From assembly GCF_006517175.1 (NCBI RefSeq), contig NZ_CP041186.1, forward strand, positions 3,189,074 to 3,253,073: DNA of 64,000 bases, written 5' to 3'. This stretch comes from Persicimonas caeni. Its GTDB lineage: Bacteria > Myxococcota_A > Bradymonadia > Bradymonadales > Bradymonadaceae. The notes under the pieces were generated by a model. That model did not search any database and was not told the DNA's origin. It saw only the letters and a program-made list of their open reading frames with translations. This document shows, in pieces, positions 1 to 6,778 of the stretch (within the stretch, counting starts at the first letter, position 1; each line of letters begins with the position of its first letter). The position numbers were made by a program, and so were the translations under genes.

Positions 1-44
1 GCGACGTCAAGCACTACCGACGCCGAAAGAGGTGGCTTAGCTGA
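1..44 (+). CDS. 3' end of an upstream gene (partial)
   Basis: The first 44 bases are open in one plus-strand frame and end at a TGA whose last base is the A of the livG start codon (TGATG overlap). The visible tail is very basic, ending HYRRRKRWLS. A stop-start overlap suggests translational coupling with livG, so this may be the previous gene of the same transport operon. A second frame is also open until a TAG at 38-40, so the reading frame is not certain. Too short to identify. Confidence 0.3.
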   Translation, partial: DVKHYRRRKRWLS

Positions 45-814
45 TGTTTCTGGCGATCGACAATGTCGAGCTGGCCTTCGAGGGCGTCAAAGCGCTCGAC
101 GGGGTGAGCTTGGACGTCCCCAAAGGCTCGCTCACCGCGGTCATCGGCCCCAACGGCGCCGGCAAGACCTCGCTGTTCAACTGCATCTCGGGGGTCTACA
201 AGCCGACCGCCGGCCAGGTGCGTCTGGAGGGCAAAAATATTGCCGGCCAGCCGCCCCACGAAACCGCGGCGATGGGCGTGGCGCGCATGTTCCAGAACCT
301 GGCGCTCTTCGACCAGATGACCGTGCTCGAGAATATGCTCCTGGGCCGCCACCACCGCTACGAGACGAGCTGGTGGAACGACATCTTCTTCTTCGGCAAG
401 ACCGCCAAGCAGGAGGTGGCCCACCGCGAGAAGGTCGAGGAGGTCATCGACTTTCTGCACCTGGAGCGCTTCCGAAAGACGCCGGTGGGGATCTTGCCCT
501 ACGGCATCCTCAAACGCGTCGAGCTGGGCCGCGCGCTGTGCATGGAGCCCGAGCTGTTGCTGCTCGACGAGCCCGCCGCCGGGCTCAACCAAGAAGAAAC
601 CGAGGACATGGCCCGCTACATGCTCGACATCAAAGAGGAGCTGGGCATCACCCAGATCTTGATCGAGCACGAGCTGCACTTCGTGCTCGACCTGGCCGAC
701 AATATCGCCGTGCTCGACTTCGGCTCGAAGATCGCCGAGGGACCGCCGGCTCAGATTCGCCAGGAGCCTGCAGTGATCGAGGCGTATGTGGGGGTTGGGC
801 ACGGGAGTGTGTGA
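44..814 (+). CDS. livG: LivG-type ABC transporter ATPase (branched-chain amino acid family)
   Basis: 256-aa ATP-binding subunit, the usual LivG length. Walker A is GPNGAGKTS (about residues 35-43), the signature region is LPYGILKRVELGRAL (about 150-165) in the LivG style with YG in place of a strict LSGGQ, Walker B is LLLLDEPAAGLN (about 170-180), and the switch His is in IEHEL. It would hydrolyse ATP at the cytoplasmic face of the LivH/LivM permease encoded downstream. The ATG at 44 follows a purine-rich AAAGAGGTGG site. Its TGA overlaps the ATG of the acyl-CoA synthetase (ATGA). The substrate may not be an amino acid; see the neighbouring ligase. No livF or livK partner is visible, so they are presumably upstream of the window. 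Confidence 0.93.
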   Translation: MFLAIDNVELAFEGVKALDGVSLDVPKGSLTAVIGPNGAGKTSLFNCISGVYKPTAGQVRLEGKNIAGQPPHETAAMGVARMFQNLALFDQMTVLENMLLGRHHRYETSWWNDIFFFGKTAKQEVAHREKVEEVIDFLHLERFRKTPVGILPYGILKRVELGRALCMEPELLLLDEPAAGLNQEETEDMARYMLDIKEELGITQILIEHELHFVLDLADNIAVLDFGSKIAEGPPAQIRQEPAVIEAYVGVGHGSV

Positions 815-2664
815 TGACAGCCGCCCACAACATCGACACCGCCGCAAAGCAGCTGCCTTCAGGCGACGCCCTCGAGCTGACCCTCCCCGGCCGACTGCTG
901 ACCATGGCGCGCGAGCGCGGCTCGCAGCCCGCCCTTCGCGACAAGCGGTTGGGCGTGTGGCAGGAGATCTCGTGGCAGGAGTACTACGACCAGAGCGCCG
1001 CGGTCGGCCGCATGTTGTGGCATCTGGGCATCCGGCCGGGCGACCACGTCTCCATCTTGAGCGAGAACCGGCCCGAGTGGCTCTACGCCGACCTGGGGGC
1101 CGAGGGCATCGGGGCCAGGAGCGCGGGCATCTACCAGACCAACCCCGCCGAAGACGTCGCCTACGTGCTCGAGCATAGCCAGAGCAAGCTCGTCTTCTGC
1201 GAGGATCAGGAGCAGGTCGACAAGGTCATCGAGGTCAAAGACGAGACCCCGACGGTGCGCCACGTGGTCGTGTTCGACCCGCGCGGCACCCGCGACTACA
1301 CCGACAGTCGGCTGATGAGCTTCAAGGACTTTTTGAAGAAGGGCCGCGAGCTTCTGGCCAAAGACCCCGACTGGTTCGCCCACCAAATCGCCGAGCGTGA
1401 CCCGGACGAGGTGTCGATGATCGTGTACACCTCGGGGACCACCGGGCCGCCCAAAGGGGCGATGCTCACGCCCAGAAACGCGCTCGAGACGAGCCGCGAG
1501 TTCGTGCCCATCCTCGACGTCAGCGACGACGACAAGATCTTGTCGTACCTGCCGCTATGCCACGTCGCCGAGAAGATCTTTACGTTCTTCTTGCCACTGA
1601 CCACCGGCTGCGTGGTCCACTTCGGCGAGTCGGTCTACACCGTCCAGCAGGACCTCAAGGAGGTCTCGCCGACCATCTTTTTGGGCGTGCCGCGTATCTG
1701 GGAGAAGGTCCACGCAGGCGTCACCGTCAAGATCAAAGACTCGTCGCTGTTGAAGCGGGGGCTGTACTCGTGGTGCGTGGCCTGGGGCCACAAGATTGCG
1801 GCCAAGCGCCGCCGCGGGCAGATGAACCCGTTCGACCACCTGCTCTACTTCGTGTGTTGGCTGCTGGTGTTCCGCGCGCTTCGCGAGCGGCTGGGCCTGG
1901 GCGCCTGCAGGGTGCCGGTCACCGGCGCGGCGCCGATCTCGGCCGACCTCTTGCGCTGGTTTCACGCCATCGGCGTGCCGGTCATGGAGGGCTACGGCCA
2001 GACCGAGTGTGCCGGGGTCAGCCACGTCAACCGCCCCGGGCGCATCCGCCTGGGCACCGTCGGCGAGCCCTTGCCCACCGTCGAGCACACCATCGCCGAG
2101 GACGGCGAGATTCTGGTGCGCGGCTCGCTCGTCTTCGCCGGCTACCTGCACAACGACGAGGCGACCCAAAAGACCATCGACGCCGACGGCTGGCTGCATA
2201 CCGGCGATATCGGCGAGATCGACGACCAGAATTACCTGCGCATCACCGGGCGCAAAAAAGAGATCATCATCACCGCCGGCGGCAAGAACCTGTCGCCCGA
2301 AAAGATCGAGAACGCGCTCAAGATGAGCCCGTATATCAAAGAGGCCGTCGCCATCGGCGACCAGCGAAAGTTCATCTCGGCGCTTATTCAGATCGACGCG
2401 GCGACGGTGGGCGACTGGGCCACGCGCCGGGCGATCCCGTACACCTCCTTCGAGGACCTCACCCAAAAGGAAGAGGTCCGAGAGCTCATCGAACAGGAGC
2501 TCAAGAAGGCCAACGACCGGCTCGCCAGGGTCGAGTCGGTGCGCGCTTTTCGCTTGTTCCCCAAGGAGTTGCACCAGGACGACGGGGAAGTGACGGCGAC
2601 GCAGAAGGTCAAGAGACGGGCGATTGCGGAGAAGTATGAGGATTTGATTGAGAGTATTTATTGA
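814..2664 (+). CDS. AMP-dependent long-chain-type acyl-CoA synthetase
   Basis: 616-aa adenylate-forming ligase of the FadD15/long-chain acyl-CoA synthetase type. It activates a carboxylic acid to an acyl-AMP and then an acyl-CoA. The phosphate-binding motif YTSGTTGPPKG lies near residue 205, the A5-type motif GYGQTE in the middle, and the TGRKKEIIITAGGKNLSP hinge region towards the C-terminus. I chose the ATG at 814 because it overlaps the livG stop (ATGA) and gives a normal N-terminus; the same frame stays open upstream inside livG, but that part is antisense-like shadow. Position between livG and livH implies co-transcription with the ABC transporter, so the imported compound may be a carboxylate that is CoA-activated on entry. 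Substrate chain length cannot be read from sequence. Confidence 0.92.
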   Translation: MTAAHNIDTAAKQLPSGDALELTLPGRLLTMARERGSQPALRDKRLGVWQEISWQEYYDQSAAVGRMLWHLGIRPGDHVSILSENRPEWLYADLGAEGIGARSAGIYQTNPAEDVAYVLEHSQSKLVFCEDQEQVDKVIEVKDETPTVRHVVVFDPRGTRDYTDSRLMSFKDFLKKGRELLAKDPDWFAHQIAERDPDEVSMIVYTSGTTGPPKGAMLTPRNALETSREFVPILDVSDDDKILSYLPLCHVAEKIFTFFLPLTTGCVVHFGESVYTVQQDLKEVSPTIFLGVPRIWEKVHAGVTVKIKDSSLLKRGLYSWCVAWGHKIAAKRRRGQMNPFDHLLYFVCWLLVFRALRERLGLGACRVPVTGAAPISADLLRWFHAIGVPVMEGYGQTECAGVSHVNRPGRIRLGTVGEPLPTVEHTIAEDGEILVRGSLVFAGYLHNDEATQKTIDADGWLHTGDIGEIDDQNYLRITGRKKEIIITAGGKNLSPEKIENALKMSPYIKEAVAIGDQRKFISALIQIDAATVGDWATRRAIPYTSFEDLTQKEEVRELIEQELKKANDRLARVESVRAFRLFPKELHQDDGEVTATQKVKRRAIAEKYEDLIESIY

Positions 2665-2916
2665 GGGCTATTTGGGCGGACAAACTACAATTTGGGGGTC
2701 GTTTTATTGGAACCGGGTTCCGATTCGCGGCCCTATTTGGGCGGACAAACTACAATTTGGGGGTCGTGGTTTTGAACGTGGTTCCGATTCGCGGCCCTAT
2801 TTGGGCGGACAAACTACAATTTGAGGGTCGCGTATCTGAACCACGTTCCAAAGATACGACCCTCAAATTGTAGTTTGTGCCCTCAAATAGCCGCCACGCA
2901 CCTGCAAGGCCGACAT
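2664..2916 (+). repeat. Palindromic element A with triplicated left arm, upstream of livH
   Basis: Three direct copies, 64-65 bp apart, carry the core GACAAACTACAATTTG (cores starting about 2676, 2741 and 2806). The third pairs with an inverted copy at 2855-2884 (CGACCCTCAAATTG then TAGTTTGTG) around a loop near 2834-2854. The 3' arm runs into the family tail (ATAGCCGCCACGCA then CCTGCAAGGCC, 2887-2912), which ends about 15 bp before the livH ATG. The whole lies between two genes of one operon, so it should be transcribed and fold into a long hairpin next to the livH ribosome-binding region. Confidence 0.85.
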
Positions 2917-2926
2917 CACATAGAAT

Positions 2927-3823
2927 ATGAGCTCATTCTTACAATTATTACTAGCCGGCCTCGCGCTGGGCTCGGTCTACGCGCTCGTCGCCCTGGGCTT
3001 CGTGGTCATCTACCGCGCCTCGCAGGTCTTCAACTTCGCGCAGGGCGAATTGCTGACCTTCGGCGCGTTCGCCATGCTCACGCTCTTGGGGCTGGGTATC
3101 CCGTGGTACGTCGCCGTGGCGGGCACGATGCTGATGACCGGCTTGCTAGGCGCGCTCATCGAGCGGGTCTTCTTGCGGCCGCTGGTCGGCCGGCCGGTCT
3201 TCGTGACGATCATCTTGACGATCTTCATCGGCTTTATCCTGCGCACGCTCATGCTCGTCTTTTGGGGCGCCGAGCCGCGCGGCATGCCCACGCCGTGGGA
3301 ATCGATGGCCGCCGTCGACATCGGCGGTGCGAGCATCCTGGTCAACTCGCTCGCCTCCATCGGAGCGGGCGTGCTGGCGCTGGGCGCCTTCTTCGTGCTC
3401 ATCAAATACACCCGGCTGGGCGTGAGCATGCGGGCGACGGCGAGTGACCAGGAAGTGTCGATGGCCCTGGGTATCCCGGTCGGCCGTATCCTCGGGGCGA
3501 CCTGGTTCATCTCGGGAGCCCTCGCCGCTCTGGGCGGAATCTTTCTGGGCATGTTCCCCCGAAGCGTCGACGTCCACCTGGGCTTCATAGCGCTGCGCGC
3601 CTTCCCGGCGGTCATCGTCGGCGGGCTGACGTCGGCGACCGGCGCGGTCGTCGCCGGCTTCGCCCTGGGCGTGCTCGAAGTGCTCACCCAAGGCTACGTC
3701 AACGAAATGCTCGGCGACTTCGGCCAGAATTTTCACACCGTCTTTCCATACATCGTCATGATCTTGTTTTTGATGGTGCGGCCGTACGGACTGTTCGGAG
3801 AAGAAGAGGTCGAGCGCGTGTAG
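2927..3823 (+). CDS. livH: LivH-type ABC transporter permease
   Basis: 298-aa inner-membrane permease, usual LivH length, with about eight hydrophobic segments. The N-terminal GLALGSVYALVALGFVVIYR stretch and the following FNFAQGELLTFGAF are the hallmark of LivH. It pairs with LivM to form the translocation channel and with LivG for energy. The ATG at 2927 has only a weak upstream purine site and lies 15 bp after the tail of a palindromic element, so translation may depend on how that RNA folds. livM follows after a 180-bp gap holding another inverted repeat. Confidence 0.93.
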   Translation: MSSFLQLLLAGLALGSVYALVALGFVVIYRASQVFNFAQGELLTFGAFAMLTLLGLGIPWYVAVAGTMLMTGLLGALIERVFLRPLVGRPVFVTIILTIFIGFILRTLMLVFWGAEPRGMPTPWESMAAVDIGGASILVNSLASIGAGVLALGAFFVLIKYTRLGVSMRATASDQEVSMALGIPVGRILGATWFISGALAALGGIFLGMFPRSVDVHLGFIALRAFPAVIVGGLTSATGAVVAGFALGVLEVLTQGYVNEMLGDFGQNFHTVFPYIVMILFLMVRPYGLFGEEEVERV

Positions 3824-3840
3824 AAGGTCGCCAACCACAT

Positions 3841-3989
3841 GAACGTGCACCTGCACGTGAACGGCTGTTCCCCCTGCACACACGGCCAAAACAACGACGA
3901 CCTTGGAGTTGAACTCATAAGACCGATCGGAGCAAGTAGAACGCTGAACTCATTGCTGTCTTAACTACCGTTCACGTGCAGGTTCACGG
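3841..3989 (+). repeat. Inverted repeat upstream of livM
   Basis: ACCTGCACGTGAACGG at about 3849-3864 is matched by its reverse complement at 3968-3983 (CCGTTCACGTGCAGGT). The arms enclose about 100 bp without an ORF. The right arm ends about 15 bp before the livM ATG at 4005. Same layout as element A (palindrome immediately 5' of a coding sequence), but the sequence is unrelated. Confidence 0.7.
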
Positions 3990-4004
3990 AACCGCAAGTA
4001 GCCC

Positions 4005-5096
4005 ATGCCAACCAAGCAACTAGTCACATCCTACAAACAAGACCAAAAGCTCTTTCCCGACGTGTGGCACAAGATCGGGCTGAGCCTGGGCGTCATCGTC
4101 TGCCTGGCCTACCCGTTCTTGGCGGAAGGGCAGTGGCTGACGGTCGCCAACCTGGCGCTCATCGCGGTGGTGGGCGCGGTGGGCATGATGATTTTGACCG
4201 GGTTTGCCGGCCAGATTTCCCTGGGTCACGCGGCGTTTTTGGCCGTGGGCGCCTACACGGTGGGGACGCTCGGCGTGCACTGGCAGGTGCCGTTTTGGCT
4301 CGCCCTGCCCGCCGCGGGCGTCATCTCGGCGGTGGTGGGCCTGGCCATTGGTCCGTTCGCCTTGCGCCTGCGTGGGCTCTACCTGGCGATCGTCACGCTC
4401 GGTTTGCTGTTCTTGGTGGACCACGTCTTATTGGCGTTTCCCGAGCTGACCGGCGGGGTGAGCGGCATGTCGGTGCCGATGCACTCGTGGTTCGTGTCGG
4501 CCGAGGAGGCGTCGACCTTCGGCTCGTTCAGCGAGGCGTGGGAGGTGGGCGGATTCGAAATCAGCTTCGACCAAAAGCTCTACTTCTTGTTCCTGGCCAT
4601 CGCGGTCTTCGCCGCGTTCACCTCGAAGAATATCGCCCGCTCGAACTCGGGGCGCGCGATGGTGGCGGTGCGCGACCACGACCTGGCCGCCGCGGTGCTC
4701 GGTGTCGACCCGGGCAAGACCAAGATCATCGCCTTTGGCATCTCGTCGTTTTTCGCCGGCATCGCCGGCGCCATGTACGCCTTCCAGCAGCAGTACATCA
4801 CCGTCGACCCGTTCAACCTGGGCATGAGCGTCGAGTATATCGCCATCATCGTGCTCGGCGGCATCGGCACCACCTTCGGCGCCGTCGCCGGCGCGATTGC
4901 GTTCGTGGTGCTCGGGCCGCTGGCCGAGCTCGGCGGCGAGTATATCCCCTACTTCAACGAGCTTAGCGGCGGGCAGCAAGAGACGCTCTTGTTCGCCGGC
5001 ATCGTCATCGGCTTTTTGGTCTTCGAGCCGCTCGGCTTGTTCGGGATTTGGCTGCGGATCAAACGGTACTTTATGGCGTGGCCGTTTCGCTACTAA
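4005..5096 (+). CDS. livM: LivM-type ABC transporter permease
   Basis: 363-aa second permease of the branched-chain amino-acid ABC family. It has a cytosolic N-terminus (about 25 residues), then about ten hydrophobic segments. The motif GFAGQISLGHAAFLAVGAYT is the LivM signature, and GGIGTTFGAVAGA in the last third is also typical. It would form a heterodimer with LivH. No ATPase or binding-protein gene follows; a repeat array begins at the stop codon and the next gene is on the other strand, so the operon ends here. Confidence 0.93.
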   Translation: MPTKQLVTSYKQDQKLFPDVWHKIGLSLGVIVCLAYPFLAEGQWLTVANLALIAVVGAVGMMILTGFAGQISLGHAAFLAVGAYTVGTLGVHWQVPFWLALPAAGVISAVVGLAIGPFALRLRGLYLAIVTLGLLFLVDHVLLAFPELTGGVSGMSVPMHSWFVSAEEASTFGSFSEAWEVGGFEISFDQKLYFLFLAIAVFAAFTSKNIARSNSGRAMVAVRDHDLAAAVLGVDPGKTKIIAFGISSFFAGIAGAMYAFQQQYITVDPFNLGMSVEYIAIIVLGGIGTTFGAVAGAIAFVVLGPLAELGGEYIPYFNELSGGQQETLLFAGIVIGFLVFEPLGLFGIWLRIKRYFMAWPFRY

Positions 5097-5185
5097 CTTC
5101 GGTGTGAGGGCACCTTGCCCTCGTTACTTCGGTGCGAGGGTACCTTGCCCTCGTTATTTCGGTGCGAGGGCATCTTGCCTTCGTT
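5096..5185. repeat. Three tandem 30-bp palindromic units
   Basis: Three exact-length 30-bp units (5096-5125, 5126-5155, 5156-5185) of the form TTCGGTGCGAGGG then CACCTTGCCCTCGTT. Each contains an internal dyad (GAGGGCA/TGCCCTC) able to form a small hairpin. They start on the last base of livM and may act as its transcript end. The same unit in reverse orientation forms a second array at 5894-6006, so the two arrays bracket the lipoprotein gene. A short dyad GGCATGTTGC/GCAACGTGCC follows at 5186-5206. There are no spacers, so this is not CRISPR. Confidence 0.85.
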
Positions 5186-5227
5186 GGCATGTTGCAGCAA
5201 CGTGCCAACGAGCGTGCTCCGGTGAGT

Positions 5228-5683
5228 TCAGCCTGCGTCGGCCCCACCAGTAGAGGTCGTCGAGCCCACTGGGCAACCCCACAGATCGCGCTCTCCGTGA
5301 CTCTCACACACTGCCTCGACCTGCTCACCTTCGGCGCCGACACAGACGGGCTTCGGGACAGAGCTGTCAGCACAGCGGGCCTCCTCCGTGCACCGGTCAT
5401 AAGAGGTATCTACAGGGCAGGTTTCTTCACATCGCACATAGGTCGAGACACTGCCATCGTCCCCACAGCAAGGGCTACTCGTGGTACAGTACACCTCAGT
5501 ATCTTCGTCGTCGGTAATATCCTCACCGTGAGACATATCTGCTGCGGCATCAGCGGCGGTGTCGGTCGACTGCGCCCCGGCGTCGCTCGTCGGCCCCTCA
5601 TCGGCGGAGCATGCGATCAACACCGTGAAGGCGCAGATGAGGCTCCACGACGACAAAGAGAATCCATTTCGAAATAACTTCAT
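5228..5683 (-). CDS. Small Cys-rich lipoprotein of unknown function
   Basis: 151 aa. The N-terminus is a lipoprotein signal ending in lipobox LIAC, with the Cys near residue 25. An Asp/Thr/Ala-rich linker follows, then about ten Cys in a compact C-terminal part (CTTSSPCCGDDG, CEETCPVDTSYDRC, and similar). Expected to be anchored in the outer membrane and disulfide-bonded in the periplasm or at the surface. The ATG at 5683 is preceded by GAGGAAACCGC, a clear ribosome-binding site. Isolated gene flanked by inverted 30-bp repeat arrays. I do not recognise a family. Confidence 0.75.
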   Translation of the reverse strand: MKLFRNGFSLSSWSLICAFTVLIACSADEGPTSDAGAQSTDTAADAAADMSHGEDITDDEDTEVYCTTSSPCCGDDGSVSTYVRCEETCPVDTSYDRCTEEARCADSSVPKPVCVGAEGEQVEAVCESHGERDLWGCPVGSTTSTGGADAG

Positions 5684-5893
5684 GCGGTTTCCTCGCGGGC
5701 AATCAACCCGAATTGGCGTAGCTGAGTCACTGATGGCGTGACACTAGTGATTTTTGGGGTTTGGAGCAAATACGCGCATTCCCGACTTTACGTTCGTGCG
5801 AAAAGAGCGCCTCGCCGAGTTGTATGAGGGTGTGGTTCGTGGCGCCCGGCGAAGAGAGATAAATTTCGGTACGAGTGCTTCTAGCGCTCGCAG
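5684..5893. other. Upstream region of the 5.2-kb lipoprotein gene
   Basis: About 210 bp separate the lipoprotein start from the second 30-bp array. The region holds no convincing ORF. It must carry the promoter of the minus-strand lipoprotein gene, but I could not fix a clear -35/-10 pair. Confidence 0.4.
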
Positions 5894-6006
5894 ACGAGGG
5901 CAAGATGCCCCGCACCGAAATGACGAGGGCAAGATGCCCCCGCACCGAAATGACGAGGGCAAGATGCCCACGCACCGATAGCCGAGGGCAAGATGCCCTC
6001 GCACCC
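5894..6006. repeat. Four units of the 30-bp palindromic repeat, inverted orientation
   Basis: About four 29-30-bp units (starts near 5894, 5923, 5953 and 5983) with core ACGAGGGCAAGATGCCC then CGCACCGAAATG. They are reverse complements of the units at 5096-5185. The last unit is truncated. A related core (CAGGGCATCTTGCCCTG) also appears at 40372-40388 at the edge of the second insertion sequence, so the unit is dispersed in the genome. Confidence 0.85.
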
Positions 6007-6029
6007 AATTCAGGCTCGCACCCAATTCA

Positions 6030-6065
6030 AGAAAGAAGAGCGGCCCCCTCGGAAGCTTCCGAGGG
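6030..6065 (-). terminator. Intrinsic terminator of the fimbrial operon
   Basis: A perfect 20-bp palindrome CCCTCGGAAGCTTCCGAGGG lies at 6046-6065. Read on the minus strand it is followed by a pyrimidine-rich tract (CTCTTCTTTCTT, 6040 down to 6029). It sits about 105 bp past the stop of the last pilin-like gene. A second small dyad (AGCCG/CGGCT, 6066-6080) precedes it. The T-tract is interrupted, so termination may be partial. Confidence 0.6.
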
Positions 6066-6170
6066 AGCCGTTGTGCGGCTCCTGTCTAGAGAGATGGGAG
6101 GTAACAGGGGTTATGGGGCGGAGCCGCGAGGTTGGGAGTTCTCCAAGGCGGACGCAATTGGAAGGCAGGG

Positions 6171-6698
6171 TTACTCGTAAGTGACGGTCATGATGACATC
6201 CGTGGTGTGGGTACCCAGTGAAGCGTTCGAATCGATGGTGACCGCGCCGCCGACCTTGGCCTCGTACTTGCCGGCCGAGTCGAGCTTGCCGCTGACGCTG
6301 TCGGTGGGGCCGTTGACGTAGGCTTCGTCGACCGAGATGCCCGGGTCGGAGAAATCGGTCACGGCCACCGACACCTGAATGGCGCGGTCGGGTTGGCCGG
6401 AGATGGTGTAGACGCCGCTGGTCGAGGTGCCGCCGACCACCTGGGCGTCGCCGGCGCCGCTGGCGGTCACCGAGCCGTCGGCGTGGTTGAGGCTGAGGGT
6501 GTTGGTGCCGGCGCTGGGGCGGTGCACGTAGCCGAAATCGACCGACTGCTCTTCGGAGACGGCCAGGCTCTCCAGGATGGTGATGCGCCCGGTGCCCACA
6601 TACTCGGCTGCCGAGACCGTCGAAGCCAGACCGATAACGGCCGCGAGGATCAGCGCAGTTGCGGTCAGAATTTTGGTGGCGGTCGCTTTGGCAGACAT
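6171..6698 (-). CDS. DUF4402 pilin-like fimbrial subunit (fourth copy)
   Basis: 175 aa. Signal peptide (hydrophobic core about residues 10-30, cleavage likely after VSA), then a DUF4402 beta-sandwich with DFGYVHRPSAGTNTLSL and the C-terminal GTHTTDVIMTVTY strand shared with the three paralogues at 10.8-12.5 kb. Expected to be a secreted subunit polymerised through the chaperone and usher encoded upstream. The frame is open further upstream, but the ATG at 6698 has GGAG six bases before it, exactly as in the 10.8-kb paralogue, so I chose it. A strong sigma-54-type promoter (6748-6763) gives this gene its own transcription start, consistent with a major or separately dosed subunit. Confidence 0.8.
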   Translation of the reverse strand: MSAKATATKILTATALILAAVIGLASTVSAAEYVGTGRITILESLAVSEEQSVDFGYVHRPSAGTNTLSLNHADGSVTASGAGDAQVVGGTSTSGVYTISGQPDRAIQVSVAVTDFSDPGISVDEAYVNGPTDSVSGKLDSAGKYEAKVGGAVTIDSNASLGTHTTDVIMTVTYE

Positions 6699-6747
6699 CG
6701 TCTTCTCCATCATCCGAAGGAGCATTCCGTGTACGCCTTTCCTTAAA

Positions 6748-6763
6748 AGCAACCGCCATACCA
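6748..6763 (-). promoter_or_regulatory. Sigma-54 promoter of the fourth pilin-like gene
   Basis: On the minus strand the sequence is TGGTATGGCGGTTGCT. Against the -24/-12 consensus TGGCACG-N4-TTGCW it keeps GG and GC at the exact 10-base spacing and matches about 10 of 12 informative positions. It lies between the usher stop and the subunit start, about 50 bp upstream of the ATG. The same cluster encodes a sigma-54 activator (12537-13697), which supports the assignment. Confidence 0.75.
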
Positions 6764-6778
6764 GCGGGCACAATTTTC

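Noticed and set aside
373-813. N-terminal extension of the acyl-CoA synthetase frame through livG
   Set aside because: This part reads out of frame across livG. The ATG at 814 overlaps the livG stop and starts a normal ligase.
2661-2873. 70-codon frame in the livH leader
   Set aside because: It consists of the repeated palindrome arms and starts inside the previous stop region; no independent sign of coding.
5096-6006. Regular 30-bp repeats as a CRISPR array
   Set aside because: The units are directly adjacent without spacers and there are no cas genes.
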